Assembly (NCBI RefSeq): GCF_016892605.1 | Contig: NZ_JAFEMV010000002.1 | Coordinates: 434,001-498,000, forward strand | DNA: 64,000 bases | DNA from: Desemzia sp. RIT 804 | GTDB lineage: Bacteria > Bacillota > Bacilli > Lactobacillales > Carnobacteriaceae | Direction: 5' to 3' | In this document: positions 9,114 to 18,087 of the stretch, piece after piece | Layout: each line of letters starts with the position of its first letter | Numbering within the stretch: the stretch's first letter is position 1 | Made by a program: the position numbers and the translations under genes | Notes under the pieces: generated by a model | What the model was told of the DNA's origin: nothing | The model's input: the letters and a program-made list of their open reading frames with translations, nothing else | Databases searched by the model: none

Positions 9114-9184
9114 AAAAGACAGGATTGGGACAATAATCTTTATCTCACTAAAAAAGACAGGATTGGGACAATAATCTTTATCTC
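9097..9184. repeat. 38-bp direct tandem repeat at the end of the LacI-type gene
   Basis: Two identical 38-bp units (9097-9134 and 9135-9172), each beginning AATCTTTATCTCACTAA and ending TTGGGACAAT, are followed by 12 bp of a third. The first unit contains the last codons and stop of the regulator gene, so the 3' end of the gene has been duplicated outward. Confidence 0.95.
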
Positions 9185-9203
9185 TGTCACATACTAAACG
9201 GAT

Positions 9204-9330
9204 GCTTTTAAACGCGTTCCAAAAGCCTGACCACATGCCTATAAACCAGCCTCCCCTTATGAGAAAAAGCATCTCATAAGGGGAGGCTGGTTTATATTCA
9301 ATGGTCAAAACGTCTTTTGTCCCGCTCTCG
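9204..9330. repeat. Modular intergenic palindrome element A
   Basis: A perfect 23-bp inverted repeat (9241-9263 with 9273-9295, 9-nt loop) is preceded by GCTTTTAAACGC (9204-9215) and followed by a segment ending TTTTGTCCCGCTCTCG. The 48 bp at 9283-9330 recur identically at 37802-37849. Related flanks with different stems occur at about 19020, 24757 and 39375. The palindrome probably also terminates transcription from both sides. Confidence 0.8.
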
Positions 9331-9342
9331 TCTTTTTAGTAT

Positions 9343-10314
9343 TTAATAATTTTTTTCGTAGTCTATTAAGTTTTTTGGCAATTCTTTTCCTTCTGCATAT
9401 GCATGCAAATTTTCTTCAAAAACCTCAAATAAGCGAGTATTGTAGTGTTCTGCATTTCCTGATATATGCGGTGTGATCAATACATCTTTTCTATCCCATA
9501 ACGGGCTGTCTTTTCCCAACGGTTCTGTTTCAAAAACATCTAATCCAGCAAAAGCTACCTTTCCATCATCCAATGCTTGAATCAAATCTTCTGTGTTCAC
9601 AGATGGCCCACGTCCGACATTTATAAATAGGGTGCCTTCTTTCATATGTGAAAAGACTTTTTCATCAAAAAAATGTTCTGTTTCAGAAGTTAACGGCAAA
9701 ATATTGATCACTACATCAGCTTCTTCGACATGATCAGTCAATTCAGGTTGTCGATAGATTTTATCCATGTATTCTACTTCTCTACCGCTTCGATTGACTC
9801 CAATCGTTTCCATATTAAAAGCTTTAGCCAGTCGTCCAACTTCTTTGCCAATATGACCTGTTCCGACTATCATCATTGTTTTCCCAGACAACTCAACTAA
9901 TTTTTGATCGTCTCTCCAAATGTGTTGAGCTTGGTCCACAACAGCTTGCTGGATTTTTCTGCCATGTGCCAGCAACATCCCGAATACTGATTCGGCAATT
10001 GGTATGCTGTGAATTCCACTTGCGTTCGTCAATAGTATCCCTTGCTCTTTTAGGTGTGCTAAATCCATATAATCTACTCCAGCTGAACTGACTTGGATCC
10101 ACTTCAATTGACTATCTTCTGACTCCAATAAACCTGCTTTTTGGACTTTGTCTTTATTCCATCCATAAACGATTTCAATATTTTCAACAGGAAAATCAAG
10201 GTTGCTGTCTTCTTCCCACCCTTTGATCATTTCATGATCAGGCGCCATTTCTTGAGCCTTTTTTAAATGCTCCGGCTTCATTTTGCTCAATAACCAAATT
10301 CCTTTTTCTTTCAT
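9343..10314 (-). CDS. D-2-hydroxyacid dehydrogenase (NAD-dependent, phosphoglycerate dehydrogenase-like)
   Basis: The 323-residue protein has the two-domain 2-hydroxyacid dehydrogenase fold. The NAD site IVGTGHIGKEVG lies near residues 149-160, the arginine motif INVGRGPSVNTEDLI near 228, GLDVFETEPL near 257 with the catalytic Glu, and TPHISG with the catalytic His near 280. The family reduces 2-keto acids or oxidises hydroxyacids; the substrate cannot be told from sequence, and no serine-pathway genes are nearby. A GGGGGAA box precedes the ATG. On the minus strand a TTGACA box near 10392-10397 with a TAATAA-like -10 may be its promoter. It is monocistronic. Confidence 0.88.
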   Translation of the reverse strand: MKEKGIWLLSKMKPEHLKKAQEMAPDHEMIKGWEEDSNLDFPVENIEIVYGWNKDKVQKAGLLESEDSQLKWIQVSSAGVDYMDLAHLKEQGILLTNASGIHSIPIAESVFGMLLAHGRKIQQAVVDQAQHIWRDDQKLVELSGKTMMIVGTGHIGKEVGRLAKAFNMETIGVNRSGREVEYMDKIYRQPELTDHVEEADVVINILPLTSETEHFFDEKVFSHMKEGTLFINVGRGPSVNTEDLIQALDDGKVAFAGLDVFETEPLGKDSPLWDRKDVLITPHISGNAEHYNTRLFEVFEENLHAYAEGKELPKNLIDYEKNY

Positions 10315-10434
10315 TCTTATTCCCCCTATTAAAACTCATTTGCTATTCTATTATGTCACTTTTCTTCTTATTATAAAAGAAATCTCCTTTGTCAATTTAA
10401 AAATAGAATAGAGAGCTTTAAGATATAGTCTAAA

Positions 10435-10809
10435 TATGCCCAAAATAATAATAAGGCTCTGGGGCAATAATCAATTTTTCTATCCTAAATAAAAAAGAAC
10501 ATTCCTTTGCATTGAAAATATTTTAGACTAGCTCAGATATGGAGTTCAGAACAACACAGAGATAACTGGTCTTTATCTAACTTGTGGAGAATATTCTGGT
10601 ACTCACAAGTGAGGTATAGGGGATAAACCAGACTTACGTCTAATATTTCCAGCTTCACAAGTCAAGAAAGGAAGAGTTACCTGACTTACCGCAATGATTT
10701 TAAAACCCACAAGTCAAGTAATAGACTGCCATGTAAGCAGGAGACGAAGTTAGGTCAAAAGCAGTGTTATTAAAAAAGTAGTTCCCCTTCCTTTAATTTA
10801 TACAGATAG
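10435..10809. other. Non-coding intergenic stretch with decayed repeat pieces
   Basis: No credible gene is visible. The phrase GGCTCTGGGGCAATAAT near 10452 resembles the leading edge of the palindrome elements near 24610 and 24886. ACTTGTG/CACAAGT and CAAGTCAAG/CTGACTT pairs and two copies of ACAAGTCAAG suggest a decayed structured repeat. Confidence 0.4.
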
Positions 10810-10861
10810 AAAAACACACTCCCGCTGCTGAACAAAATAGTTCATAGTTTTGGGAGTGTGT
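10810..10861 (-). terminator. Terminator of dps
   Basis: ACACACTCCC (10814-10823) pairs with GGGAGTGTGT (10852-10861), with an inner GAACA/TGTTC-like pairing. On the minus strand a U-run follows the stem, about 60 bp after the dps stop. Confidence 0.8.
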
Positions 10862-10920
10862 CCTTGAGAGATCTTTTGTATTAGTATGTTTCAGTTACTA
10901 GGACGCTTTGTCCTAGATTA

Positions 10921-11382
10921 TTATTCTACTGGGCTTTTTCCTAAGAATGCTTGATACATCCAAATGTTTTTATCTACATCTGTCTTATACCCAATCAATA
11001 GATCTTGAGTAACGTCGTCTCCAGCATCACCTGTTAATTGAATACCTTTGTTTAAACTATCTGTTAATATTCTTAAATCAGAAACGATAGATTCAACCAT
11101 TTCTGTAGCTGATTTTTCTGTTGTATAAGGACTTTCTTGAATAGCTGAGTGATCTATAAATTCTTTCAATGTAGAGTAGGGTTTACCACCGATCGTAATT
11201 AACCGTTCAGCTACTTCATCGAAAACTTCGTTGACGGAATCATACAGTTCTTCAAATTTTTCATGCAGCGTGTAGAAGTGAGATCCTCTTACGTACCAGT
11301 GATGTTGATGCAATTTCGTATAAAATACACCCAATGTTGCTACTGTGTTGTTCAAATAGTCTTGTACTTCTTGATTTGCCAT
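10921..11382 (-). CDS. dps: Dps-family ferritin-like DNA-protection protein
   Basis: The 153-residue protein has the size and ferroxidase signature of Dps dodecamers: LHQHHWYVRGSHFYTLHEKFEELYD with the conserved His, Asp and Glu ligands, followed by EVFDEVAERL. Dps oxidises Fe(II) with peroxide and stores the iron, protecting DNA. The N-terminus is short and not basic, so it may act by iron storage rather than by tight DNA binding. AAGGAGG lies upstream of the ATG. Its promoter carries a near-perfect PerR box over the -10, so peroxide induction is expected. It is monocistronic, ending in a strong hairpin. Confidence 0.95.
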   Translation of the reverse strand: MANQEVQDYLNNTVATLGVFYTKLHQHHWYVRGSHFYTLHEKFEELYDSVNEVFDEVAERLITIGGKPYSTLKEFIDHSAIQESPYTTEKSATEMVESIVSDLRILTDSLNKGIQLTGDAGDDVTQDLLIGYKTDVDKNIWMYQAFLGKSPVE

Positions 11383-11423
11383 GAAAAAATCCTCCTTGTT
11401 TTTTGTTTAGTTTTTTTATTACC

Positions 11424-11461
11424 TTGTAATTATTATAATTTAACCAGCACCCATTAGTCAA
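11424..11461 (-). promoter_or_regulatory. dps promoter overlapped by a PerR box
   Basis: On the minus strand TTGACT (11461-11456) and TATAAT (11437-11432) are 18 bp apart. TTATAATAATTACAA (11438-11424) matches the PerR consensus TTATAATnATTATAA at all but one position and covers the -10, the standard arrangement for PerR repression. Confidence 0.85.
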
Positions 11462-11477
11462 CTAAAAACATTATGAA

Positions 11478-12047
11478 TTAGTCATCAATATAAAGGACTA
11501 TTTCATCAGACTCTTTCGTTTTGGCCACATCAATGATTCGTTGATTGTAGCTTCCACGAAAAGCTTTGGTTAAGTCTTTTTTGGCTAAAATAAAAGGACC
11601 GTCCACTAAAACATCTATATAACTCAACAAGGCTAACTTATCCTCAGATTCTTGTTGCAAATTCTCCCATTCGTAGCCTGTCCATGACCAGATATCTTTT
11701 GTCTGTCCAAATTCTTTTCGAACTCGCTCACAAAGTTGCAGCAGCACTGGTGTATTCAAGAACGGCTCCCCACCTAGCAGCGTTAAACCTTGAACATAGG
11801 ATTGACCTAGATCAGTGATGATCTGATCTTCCAATTGTTGTGTGTATTCTACTCCATATGAAAAATCTTGAGCAATTTTATTGTAACAACCCGGGCAGTT
11901 AAACAAACACCCACTAACATAGACACTACATCTAATCCCTTCTCCATCCACAAAATTAAAGGGTTTGTAGTCAGCTATTTTTTTCTGTGTCCACTTTTCA
12001 GACAGCCATGCTTTGGGCTTTGGCTGTTGTGGAATTCTGGTCGCCAT
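11478..12047 (-). CDS. nrdG: Anaerobic ribonucleotide reductase activating protein
   Basis: The 189-residue radical-SAM activase installs the glycyl radical on NrdD. Its CLFNCPGC motif (Cys47, Cys51, Cys54) binds the 4Fe-4S cluster, VDGEGIRCSVYVSGC precedes it, and LLGGEPF lies downstream. I place the start at the ATG at 12047 because GGAGGAGG lies about 8 nt upstream; an ATG at 12065 would place that box inside the gene. It follows nrdD after 26 bp in the same operon. The family is normally 155-200 residues, so it is full length. It works only without oxygen, consistent with a facultative anaerobe. Confidence 0.93.
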   Translation of the reverse strand: MATRIPQQPKPKAWLSEKWTQKKIADYKPFNFVDGEGIRCSVYVSGCLFNCPGCYNKIAQDFSYGVEYTQQLEDQIITDLGQSYVQGLTLLGGEPFLNTPVLLQLCERVRKEFGQTKDIWSWTGYEWENLQQESEDKLALLSYIDVLVDGPFILAKKDLTKAFRGSYNQRIIDVAKTKESDEIVLYIDD

Positions 12048-12073
12048 CCTATCAGCCTCCTCCATTCGTTTTC

Positions 12074-14308
12074 TTAAACAAGATAAGTCCGTTCATCTGC
12101 AATGTGTTTCTTACGAGCTGAGATTTCTTCATGACGACCATGTACCATCGGGCGTTGTTGAGGATTTCCTAAATACCCGCAAGTCCGTTTGACCACATCA
12201 CATGTCATAGGATCTGTATTATGGCACACTGGGCATTCGAATCCTTTAGCTGTTGGTTCAAATTCCCCTTCATAACCACATTCGTAACAGTGATCAATCG
12301 GCGTATTTGTCCCTAGATAACCTATCCGGTCATAAGCATAATCCCACACGGCCTCCAGCGCTTTTGGATTCTGGCGCAATACTGGATATTCGCAATAATG
12401 AATAAATCCGCCTGAACAATACTGTGGATAAACTTTTTCAAAATCGATTTTTTCAAACGGAGTAGGTTGTTTACGCACATCATAATGAAAACTGTTGGTG
12501 TAGTACTCTTTATCTGTAATGTAGGGTATTTCTCCAAACTTTTGAGTATCCAACCGACAGAAACGATCCGTTAAACTTTCAGAAGGAGTCGAATAAACAC
12601 TGAAATGGTAATTGTATTCGTTACCCCATTTGTCAGCTTTTTGTTTCATTTGACGCAATATCGTGAGGGTGAATTCTTTAGCCTCTTCATTGGATTCCCA
12701 ATTAGGTCCATAAAAAACCGCCGCAACTTCATATAATCCAATATACCCAATAGAAACCGTACAGCGTTTCTGCTTAAAGACTTCATCCACTGTATCTTTA
12801 TCGGTTAAGCGCGTGCCAAATGCACCATATTTGTACAAGATAGGAGCATTTTCTGGTGTAGCTTCTTTTACTCGATCGACTCGATAAATCAAAGCCTCTT
12901 TCACGATTTGCATGCGTTCGTTAAATAAATTCCAGAATCTCTCTTTATCTCCATCCGATTCAAGAGCAATACGAGGTAAATTTAACGTCACCACACCCAA
13001 ATTCATTCGACCAGAATTGACTTCGTTCCCTTCTTCATCTTTCCAGCCTTGTAAGAAAGAACGGCATCCCATTGGCGCTTTGAAACTCCCAGTCAGCTCA
13101 ACGATCTTGTCATAACTCAGAACGTCAGGATACATGCGCTTTGTGCTGCACTCAACAGCTAACGTTTTCACATCGTAATTGGGATCTTGTGTCTCTAAAT
13201 TTACACCGCGGCGCAATGAAAAAACCAATTTTGGAAAAATCGCTGTTCTTTTTTCTTTTCCCAGTCCCTCGATCCGAACTTGTAAAATCGCCTTTTGGAT
13301 CTCTCGTTCAAATTCACTTATTCCAAGTCCAAAACCTAGCGTTGTAAAAGGTGTCTGACCGTTAGACGAATAAAGAGTATTGATTTCGTATTCTAGACTT
13401 TGCATGGCATCATAAATATCTTTTTTAGTTTTAGAAAATGCATACTCCGTTTGTTTTTCTTCTCCCTCAATCCAATATGCCGCATCATCTAAATGCTTTT
13501 GATAATTTCTTTCTGCATAAGGGGCTAATAACTCATCTACTCGGTCGGCGCTGCATCCACCATACTGACTAGAAGCTACATTGGCAATAATTTGTGCCAT
13601 TTGGGCGGTTGCTGTATTGATAGACTTTGGTGATTCTACCTCAGCATTCCCAATTTTAAAACCGTTTTCAAACATGTTTTTAAAATCGATTAAACAACAA
13701 TTTGTCATTGGCGAATAAGGTTGGTAATCTAAATCATGGAAATGGATATTTCCTTTTAAATGAGCATTTGCTACATGCTTAGGCAGCATCTGCAAACCAA
13801 TGGCTTTTGCTACACTCCCTGCTGTTAAGTCACGTTGGGTATTGAAAACTTTGCTGTCCTTGTTCGCATTTTCATTGATGACGCTCTCGTCACGTTCCAG
13901 CAGCTTGTTAATAGATTGATTTACATCTGTGGATTGTTGCCGTTCAATATCTCGCATACTTCGATACTGAATATAAGCCTCCGCCATCTCAGTCTCTCCT
14001 GCTTCCAATAAACAATGTTCCACAATGCTTTGGACTTCATAAATTTTGATGTCATCTTTAAATCGTCGGGCTATTTCATGATCAATTTGTAAAGCTAAAG
14101 TGTAAATTTTTGTCATTCGGAAATCATCCACCAACTTTTCTACTTGCAACGAGCATTTCATTAAAGCATTTACTATTTTATCAAGGTCATATTGTATGAC
14201 GCGATTATCTCGTTTAACGATCTTCAGTGTCTCATTTTTAGTGGTAATAGTTAACTGGCTCATCGTTTCAATACCCCATTCCTTATTCGTTAGTTCACTT
14301 AATAACAT
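12074..14308 (-). CDS. nrdD: Anaerobic ribonucleoside-triphosphate reductase
   Basis: The class III enzyme reduces NTPs to dNTPs by glycyl-radical chemistry. An N-terminal ATP-cone (LKIVKRDNRVIQYDLDKIVNAL), the long reductase barrel, a C-terminal zinc site (CYECGYEGEF and FECPVCHN) and the glycyl-radical loop KRTCGYLGNPQQRPMVHGR are all visible. I use ATG 14308, which has AGGA 9 nt upstream (744 residues). An in-frame ATG at 14263 (MSQLTITT…) is also possible and would give 729 residues. A GTG at 14329 is unlikely because it lies inside a NrdR box. nrdG follows. Repression by NrdR is expected from the tandem boxes upstream. Confidence 0.95.
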   Translation of the reverse strand: MLLSELTNKEWGIETMSQLTITTKNETLKIVKRDNRVIQYDLDKIVNALMKCSLQVEKLVDDFRMTKIYTLALQIDHEIARRFKDDIKIYEVQSIVEHCLLEAGETEMAEAYIQYRSMRDIERQQSTDVNQSINKLLERDESVINENANKDSKVFNTQRDLTAGSVAKAIGLQMLPKHVANAHLKGNIHFHDLDYQPYSPMTNCCLIDFKNMFENGFKIGNAEVESPKSINTATAQMAQIIANVASSQYGGCSADRVDELLAPYAERNYQKHLDDAAYWIEGEEKQTEYAFSKTKKDIYDAMQSLEYEINTLYSSNGQTPFTTLGFGLGISEFEREIQKAILQVRIEGLGKEKRTAIFPKLVFSLRRGVNLETQDPNYDVKTLAVECSTKRMYPDVLSYDKIVELTGSFKAPMGCRSFLQGWKDEEGNEVNSGRMNLGVVTLNLPRIALESDGDKERFWNLFNERMQIVKEALIYRVDRVKEATPENAPILYKYGAFGTRLTDKDTVDEVFKQKRCTVSIGYIGLYEVAAVFYGPNWESNEEAKEFTLTILRQMKQKADKWGNEYNYHFSVYSTPSESLTDRFCRLDTQKFGEIPYITDKEYYTNSFHYDVRKQPTPFEKIDFEKVYPQYCSGGFIHYCEYPVLRQNPKALEAVWDYAYDRIGYLGTNTPIDHCYECGYEGEFEPTAKGFECPVCHNTDPMTCDVVKRTCGYLGNPQQRPMVHGRHEEISARKKHIADERTYLV

Positions 14309-14325
14309 ATCAAAAATTCCTTTAA

Positions 14326-14372
14326 TCACTATATGTAGTGTTTTTAAATTAAATTAAAACTATATGTGGATA
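14326..14372 (-). promoter_or_regulatory. Tandem NrdR boxes of the nrdDG operon
   Basis: Two 16-bp sites resembling the NrdR consensus acaCwAtATaTwGtgt lie at 14326-14341 (TCACTATATGTAGTGT) and 14357-14372 (AAACTATATGTGGATA). Their starts are 31 bp apart, three helical turns, the spacing known for cooperative NrdR binding. The first site is nearly palindromic, the second is degenerate on its right half. Confidence 0.8.
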
Positions 14373-14548
14373 AACATATTATAAACATCACAAAAGAAAA
14401 TAGCAATATAATACTCAACTATATTTAGCACCTCTATTTACTTCATTCATTTTGAACAAATTGTTACTGCTGAATATGAGAAAAAGCACAATACTATCGC
14501 TTTCTAAAAATTAGTATGCTAAAATTATGCAGATAAAGTGAGACTTCA

Positions 14549-14714
14549 TTTAGTGGTGCGATTTAACCCACTAAATGTTAGTTGAACTAATCGGGCTTTT
14601 TACTGGCTGTTGATTTCTGCTTAAAATTCTTTTTGCATGACCAAGGAATTTTTTAAGCAGGAGTCTTACAGCCAGTTAACCTGCGATAATATAAAGAATA
14701 GAGGTAATTAATTA
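14549..14714 (+). promoter_or_regulatory. Structured leader of the ABC-F gene
   Basis: TTTAGTGG (14549-14556) pairs with CCACTAAA (14568-14575). CGGGCTTTTT follows at 14592-14601, so an alternative CCC/GGG hairpin (14567-14595) would be terminator-like. Next comes ACTGGCTGT (14602-14610) with ACAGCCAGT (14668-14676), enclosing CTGCTTAAAA (14617-14626) with TTTTAAGCAG (14651-14660). A 24-codon ORF from ATG 14637 ends at 14711, four bases before the ABC-F start, but lacks a clear ribosome site. This looks like an attenuation leader; the mechanism is inferred. Confidence 0.5.
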
Positions 14715-16343
14715 ATGATCACTGTATCTGATGTAAGTTTGCAATTTCCTGACCGCAAATTGTTTGACGAAGTGAATTTGCAATTTAAACCAGGAAACTG
14801 TTATGGATTGATTGGAGCAAATGGTGCTGGAAAATCAACTTTTTTGAAGATTTTGTCTGGCGAAATTTCACCATCTACCGGTAATGTTTCAATGGCTACT
14901 GATGAACGTATGGCAACCTTAAAACAAAATCACTATGACTATGAAGACCAAACAGTTTTAGATACTGTTATTATGGGACACAAACGCTTATATGACATTA
15001 TGCAAGAGAAAAATGCTATTTATATGAAAGAAGACTTCTCTGACGAGGACGGCATCAAAGTTGCTGAACTTGAGGGTGAATTTGCGGAATTAGATGGTTG
15101 GGAAGCTGAACCAGAAGCAGCAACTTTGCTTCAAGGTTTAGGTATTTCTGAAGACTTGCACTACAAAAAAATGAGCGAATTATCCGGTGGACAAAAAGTA
15201 AAAGTCTTATTGGCACAAGCTCTTTTCGGCAAACCAGATGCTTTACTATTAGATGAGCCGACTAACGGATTAGACAAAAAATCCATCGAATGGTTGGAAG
15301 AATTCTTGATCAATTTCCAAAATACAGTCATCGTGGTTTCTCATGACCGTCACTTCTTAAATAAAGTTTGTACGCATATGTGTGACGTGGACTTTGGTAA
15401 AATCAAACTATATGTTGGAAACTATGACTTCTGGTTGGAGTCTAGTCAATTAGCTGCTAAATTACAAGCTGACCAAAATTCGAAAAAAGAAGAAAAAGTG
15501 AAAGAACTACAAGAATTTATTGCTCGATTTAGTGCCAATGCATCTAAATCAAAACAAGCGACTTCTCGTAAGAAAACACTGGAAAAAATCACTTTGGATG
15601 ATATTCAACCTTCTACTCGTCGTTACCCATTTGTTGGTTTCGAACCTGAACGTGAAATCGGAAACGACTTGTTGCGTGTGGAAAATATTTCTAAATCCAT
15701 TGATGGTAAACAAATCCTAGATAATATCAGCTTCAGTTTGAACAAAGACGACAAAGTGGCTTTCACTGGGGAAAGCGATATCGCTATCACGACTCTCTTC
15801 AAAATCATTATGGGAGAAATGGAACCAGATTCTGGTACGATCAAATGGGGAGTAACTACTTCTCAAACTTATCTGCCAAAAGACACTTCAGCTGAATTTA
15901 CAAATGGCAAATTGACTATTGTAGACTGGTTACGTCAATTCGCTTCTAAAGAAGAAAGCGACAATACTTTCTTGCGTAGCTTCTTAGGACGTATGTTGTT
16001 CTCTGGAGAAGAAGTATTGAAAGAAGTTTCTGTACTTTCCGGGGGAGAAAAAGTTCGTTGTATGCTGTCTAAAATGATGTTAAGCAAAGCAAACGTACTG
16101 GTAATGGACGATCCTACCAATCACTTGGACTTAGAATCTATCACAGCTTTGAATAATGGTTTAATTGCTTTCAAAGGCTCACTATTATTCAGTTCTCATG
16201 ACCACCAATTCATCCAAACTATTGCTAACCGCATTATTGAAGTGACACCAAACGGAGTTGTAGATCGTGCGGAAACAACTTACGATGATTTCTTGGAAAA
16301 TGAAACAGTTCAAAAACAAATTGCAGAACTTTATGCAAGATAA
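14715..16343 (+). CDS. ABC-F family ATPase (YkpA/YbiT-like)
   Basis: The 542-residue protein has two ABC domains and no membrane segment, as in ABC-F translation factors that act at the ribosomal E site. Domain 1 is canonical: Walker A GANGAGKST (34-42), LSGGQKVKVLLAQ, Walker B LLLDEPTN. A charged linker follows (about 250-300). Domain 2 lacks a normal P-loop (GESDIAITTLF where GxxGxGKTTL is expected) and has MDDPTNHLD with Asp in place of the catalytic Glu, while keeping LSGGEK. The intact length and conserved surroundings suggest a subfamily trait rather than decay. Role in ribosome rescue or antibiotic tolerance is inferred. It has a structured leader and a shared terminator at 16565-16599. 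Confidence 0.9.
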   Translation: MITVSDVSLQFPDRKLFDEVNLQFKPGNCYGLIGANGAGKSTFLKILSGEISPSTGNVSMATDERMATLKQNHYDYEDQTVLDTVIMGHKRLYDIMQEKNAIYMKEDFSDEDGIKVAELEGEFAELDGWEAEPEAATLLQGLGISEDLHYKKMSELSGGQKVKVLLAQALFGKPDALLLDEPTNGLDKKSIEWLEEFLINFQNTVIVVSHDRHFLNKVCTHMCDVDFGKIKLYVGNYDFWLESSQLAAKLQADQNSKKEEKVKELQEFIARFSANASKSKQATSRKKTLEKITLDDIQPSTRRYPFVGFEPEREIGNDLLRVENISKSIDGKQILDNISFSLNKDDKVAFTGESDIAITTLFKIIMGEMEPDSGTIKWGVTTSQTYLPKDTSAEFTNGKLTIVDWLRQFASKEESDNTFLRSFLGRMLFSGEEVLKEVSVLSGGEKVRCMLSKMMLSKANVLVMDDPTNHLDLESITALNNGLIAFKGSLLFSSHDHQFIQTIANRIIEVTPNGVVDRAETTYDDFLENETVQKQIAELYAR

Positions 16344-16362
16344 TTTAACATAGTTAAGCAGA

Positions 16363-16458
16363 TTGGAACGTTATCAAAAGCTTAAACGCGAAGGCTTTGA
16401 TGCTAAAATGATTGAGAAACAAAAGATTCATGACATGTTTAAAAGCATAGCGGCATGA
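16363..16458 (+). other. Short unassigned ORF after the ABC-F gene
   Basis: A 31-codon frame from TTG 16363 to TGA 16456-16458 reads LERYQKLKREGFDAKMIEKQ and continues basic and helical to its end. Codon use looks protein-like, but there is no ribosome site and the frame is closed just upstream by TAG. It may be a remnant of a longer gene or chance. I do not recognise it. Confidence 0.25.
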
Positions 16459-16564
16459 AAAATGCTCGAAAACTTATTAAGCATAAGAGAAAGTAAATTA
16501 TAAAGTAAACTCCCCTTTCAAACTAACAGCTTTTTATTTCTTAGGGAAGACAATTTAAGACAGT

Positions 16565-16599
16565 AAAAAACCGTGCAGAAAATCTCTGCACGGTTTTTT
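16565..16599. terminator. Bidirectional terminator between ABC-F and helicase genes
   Basis: AAAAAACCGTGCAGA (16565-16579) pairs perfectly with TCTGCACGGTTTTTT (16585-16599) around a 5-nt loop, giving a U-tract in both directions. Confidence 0.95.
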
Positions 16600-16635
16600 C
16601 TTGTCAAGCAGTTAAATCTCTAGCTGCTCCGCTTA

Positions 16636-18087
16636 TTATTTTTTCGCTTTATAAACTTTTAATTGTTTGCCTTTAATAGTTCTAGTCTTCATTTCGTCAA
16701 TCACATGTTGGCCTTTGCCATTTAGAATTTCGACATAAGTTGAACCTTCTTGAATGGTAATGATCCCGATGTCTTCTGCATTGATTCCAGGAATTTTAGC
16801 AATAGTTCCTACAAAATCGACTGCACGCAATTTTTTCTTTTTACCGCCATTGAAGTAAACTTTTGTGATATTTTTGTTTAGATCTTTTTCACGCGGGCGT
16901 TTTAATGGTGGACGTTTAGCGATTTTTTCGTCAAAGTCACGTTGATGACGTTGTACTAATCGAGCATTTGGTAATGGAATTTCCTCGAAAGTTTGATTTG
17001 TATACTCTTTGATTTCTTTCCACCAGCTCATCTCTTTTGGTGTTACCATCGTTAACGCTAAGCCGCTCTTTCCAGCACGACCAGTTCGGCCAGTCCGGTG
17101 AACAAAACTTTCTTTTTCCACAGGCACATCATAGTTGATGACATGTGTCACGTTATCCACATCAATACCTCTAGCGGCCACATCAGTCGCTACTAAATAA
17201 CGGAAACGTCCTTCCTTAAAATCTTTCATCACATCAAAGCGATCATCTTGATACATTCCACCATGAAGTTTGTCGATCGGCAAGCCAGCTTTGTTCAAGT
17301 AACTATATACCTCATTTACGGCTGCTTGCGTATTACAAAAGATCATGCAGTTATCTGGATTTTCTACCGTCAACAAGCTAAGGAGTTGACGTTCTTTTTC
17401 TTCTTCTTGCACTTTCACAAATGATTGATGAATGTTTGGTTTATTTCCTTCTGCTGCTTCAATTTGAATCGCCGTTTTTTCTTCTCGCATGTAAAAACCG
17501 GCTAAGCGTGAAACTTCAGCGGGCATAGTAGCAGAGAATAGTAACGTTTGACGTTCTTTTGGTACATATTCAATAATCGATTCTACTTGCTCAATAAAGC
17601 CCATGTTCAACATTTCGTCTGCTTCATCCAGTACTAGGTAACGAACTTTTTCCAAGTTCAACGTTCCTTTTTGCAAATGATCCAGTACTCTACCTGGAGT
17701 TCCGACTACGATATGGTTTTTTTGTTTTAATTCTAATTGTTGTTTTTTAAAAGAAGTCTTCCCAAAGACTGCAGCTACTTTAACACGCTTGAATCGTCCA
17801 ATGTTAGTTAAATCTTCTTTCACTTGCATTGCCAATTCTCTTGTAGGAGTTAAAACTAATGCTTGAGGTTTGTTTTCTATCCACTCTACTTTTTCTACTA
17901 ACGGCACTCCATAACTGACTGTTTTACCGCTACCGGTTTGTGCTTCAACAATGATATCTTCCCCTTGTAATGCAACAGGGATGACTCTTTCTTGCACCGT
18001 TGTGGGGTGGTAATAACGCAGATCCGTTACTGCCTCTACTATTTCAGAGCTGATTGCAAAATCCTTAAAACTATTTTCTTTATTCAT
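16636..18087 (-). CDS. dbpA: DEAD-box RNA helicase, DbpA/YxiN type
   Basis: The 483-residue helicase has all superfamily-2 motifs: [35 protein letters not shown], and the C-terminal [10 protein letters not shown]. The last ~75 residues (from [20 protein letters not shown]) form the small RNA-binding domain typical of DbpA/YxiN, which docks on hairpin 92 of 23S rRNA during 50S assembly. This separates it from CshA/CshB helicases with basic unstructured tails. I place the start at ATG 18087 ([10 protein letters not shown]) after AGAGGC; an upstream in-frame extension lacks family similarity. The divergent neighbour is a general stress protein. Confidence 0.9.
   Translation of the reverse strand: MNKENSFKDFAISSEIVEAVTDLRYYHPTTVQERVIPVALQGEDIIVEAQTGSGKTVSYGVPLVEKVEWIENKPQALVLTPTRELAMQVKEDLTNIGRFKRVKVAAVFGKTSFKKQQLELKQKNHIVVGTPGRVLDHLQKGTLNLEKVRYLVLDEADEMLNMGFIEQVESIIEYVPKERQTLLFSATMPAEVSRLAGFYMREEKTAIQIEAAEGNKPNIHQSFVKVQEEEKERQLLSLLTVENPDNCMIFCNTQAAVNEVYSYLNKAGLPIDKLHGGMYQDDRFDVMKDFKEGRFRYLVATDVAARGIDVDNVTHVINYDVPVEKESFVHRTGRTGRAGKSGLALTMVTPKEMSWWKEIKEYTNQTFEEIPLPNARLVQRHQRDFDEKIAKRPPLKRPREKDLNKNITKVYFNGGKKKKLRAVDFVGTIAKIPGINAEDIGIITIQEGSTYVEILNGKGQHVIDEMKTRTIKGKQLKVYKAKK

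Noticed and set aside
14541-14714. T-box riboswitch before the ABC-F gene
   Set aside because: No T-box sequence, specifier loop or strong antiterminator/terminator pair of that class is visible.
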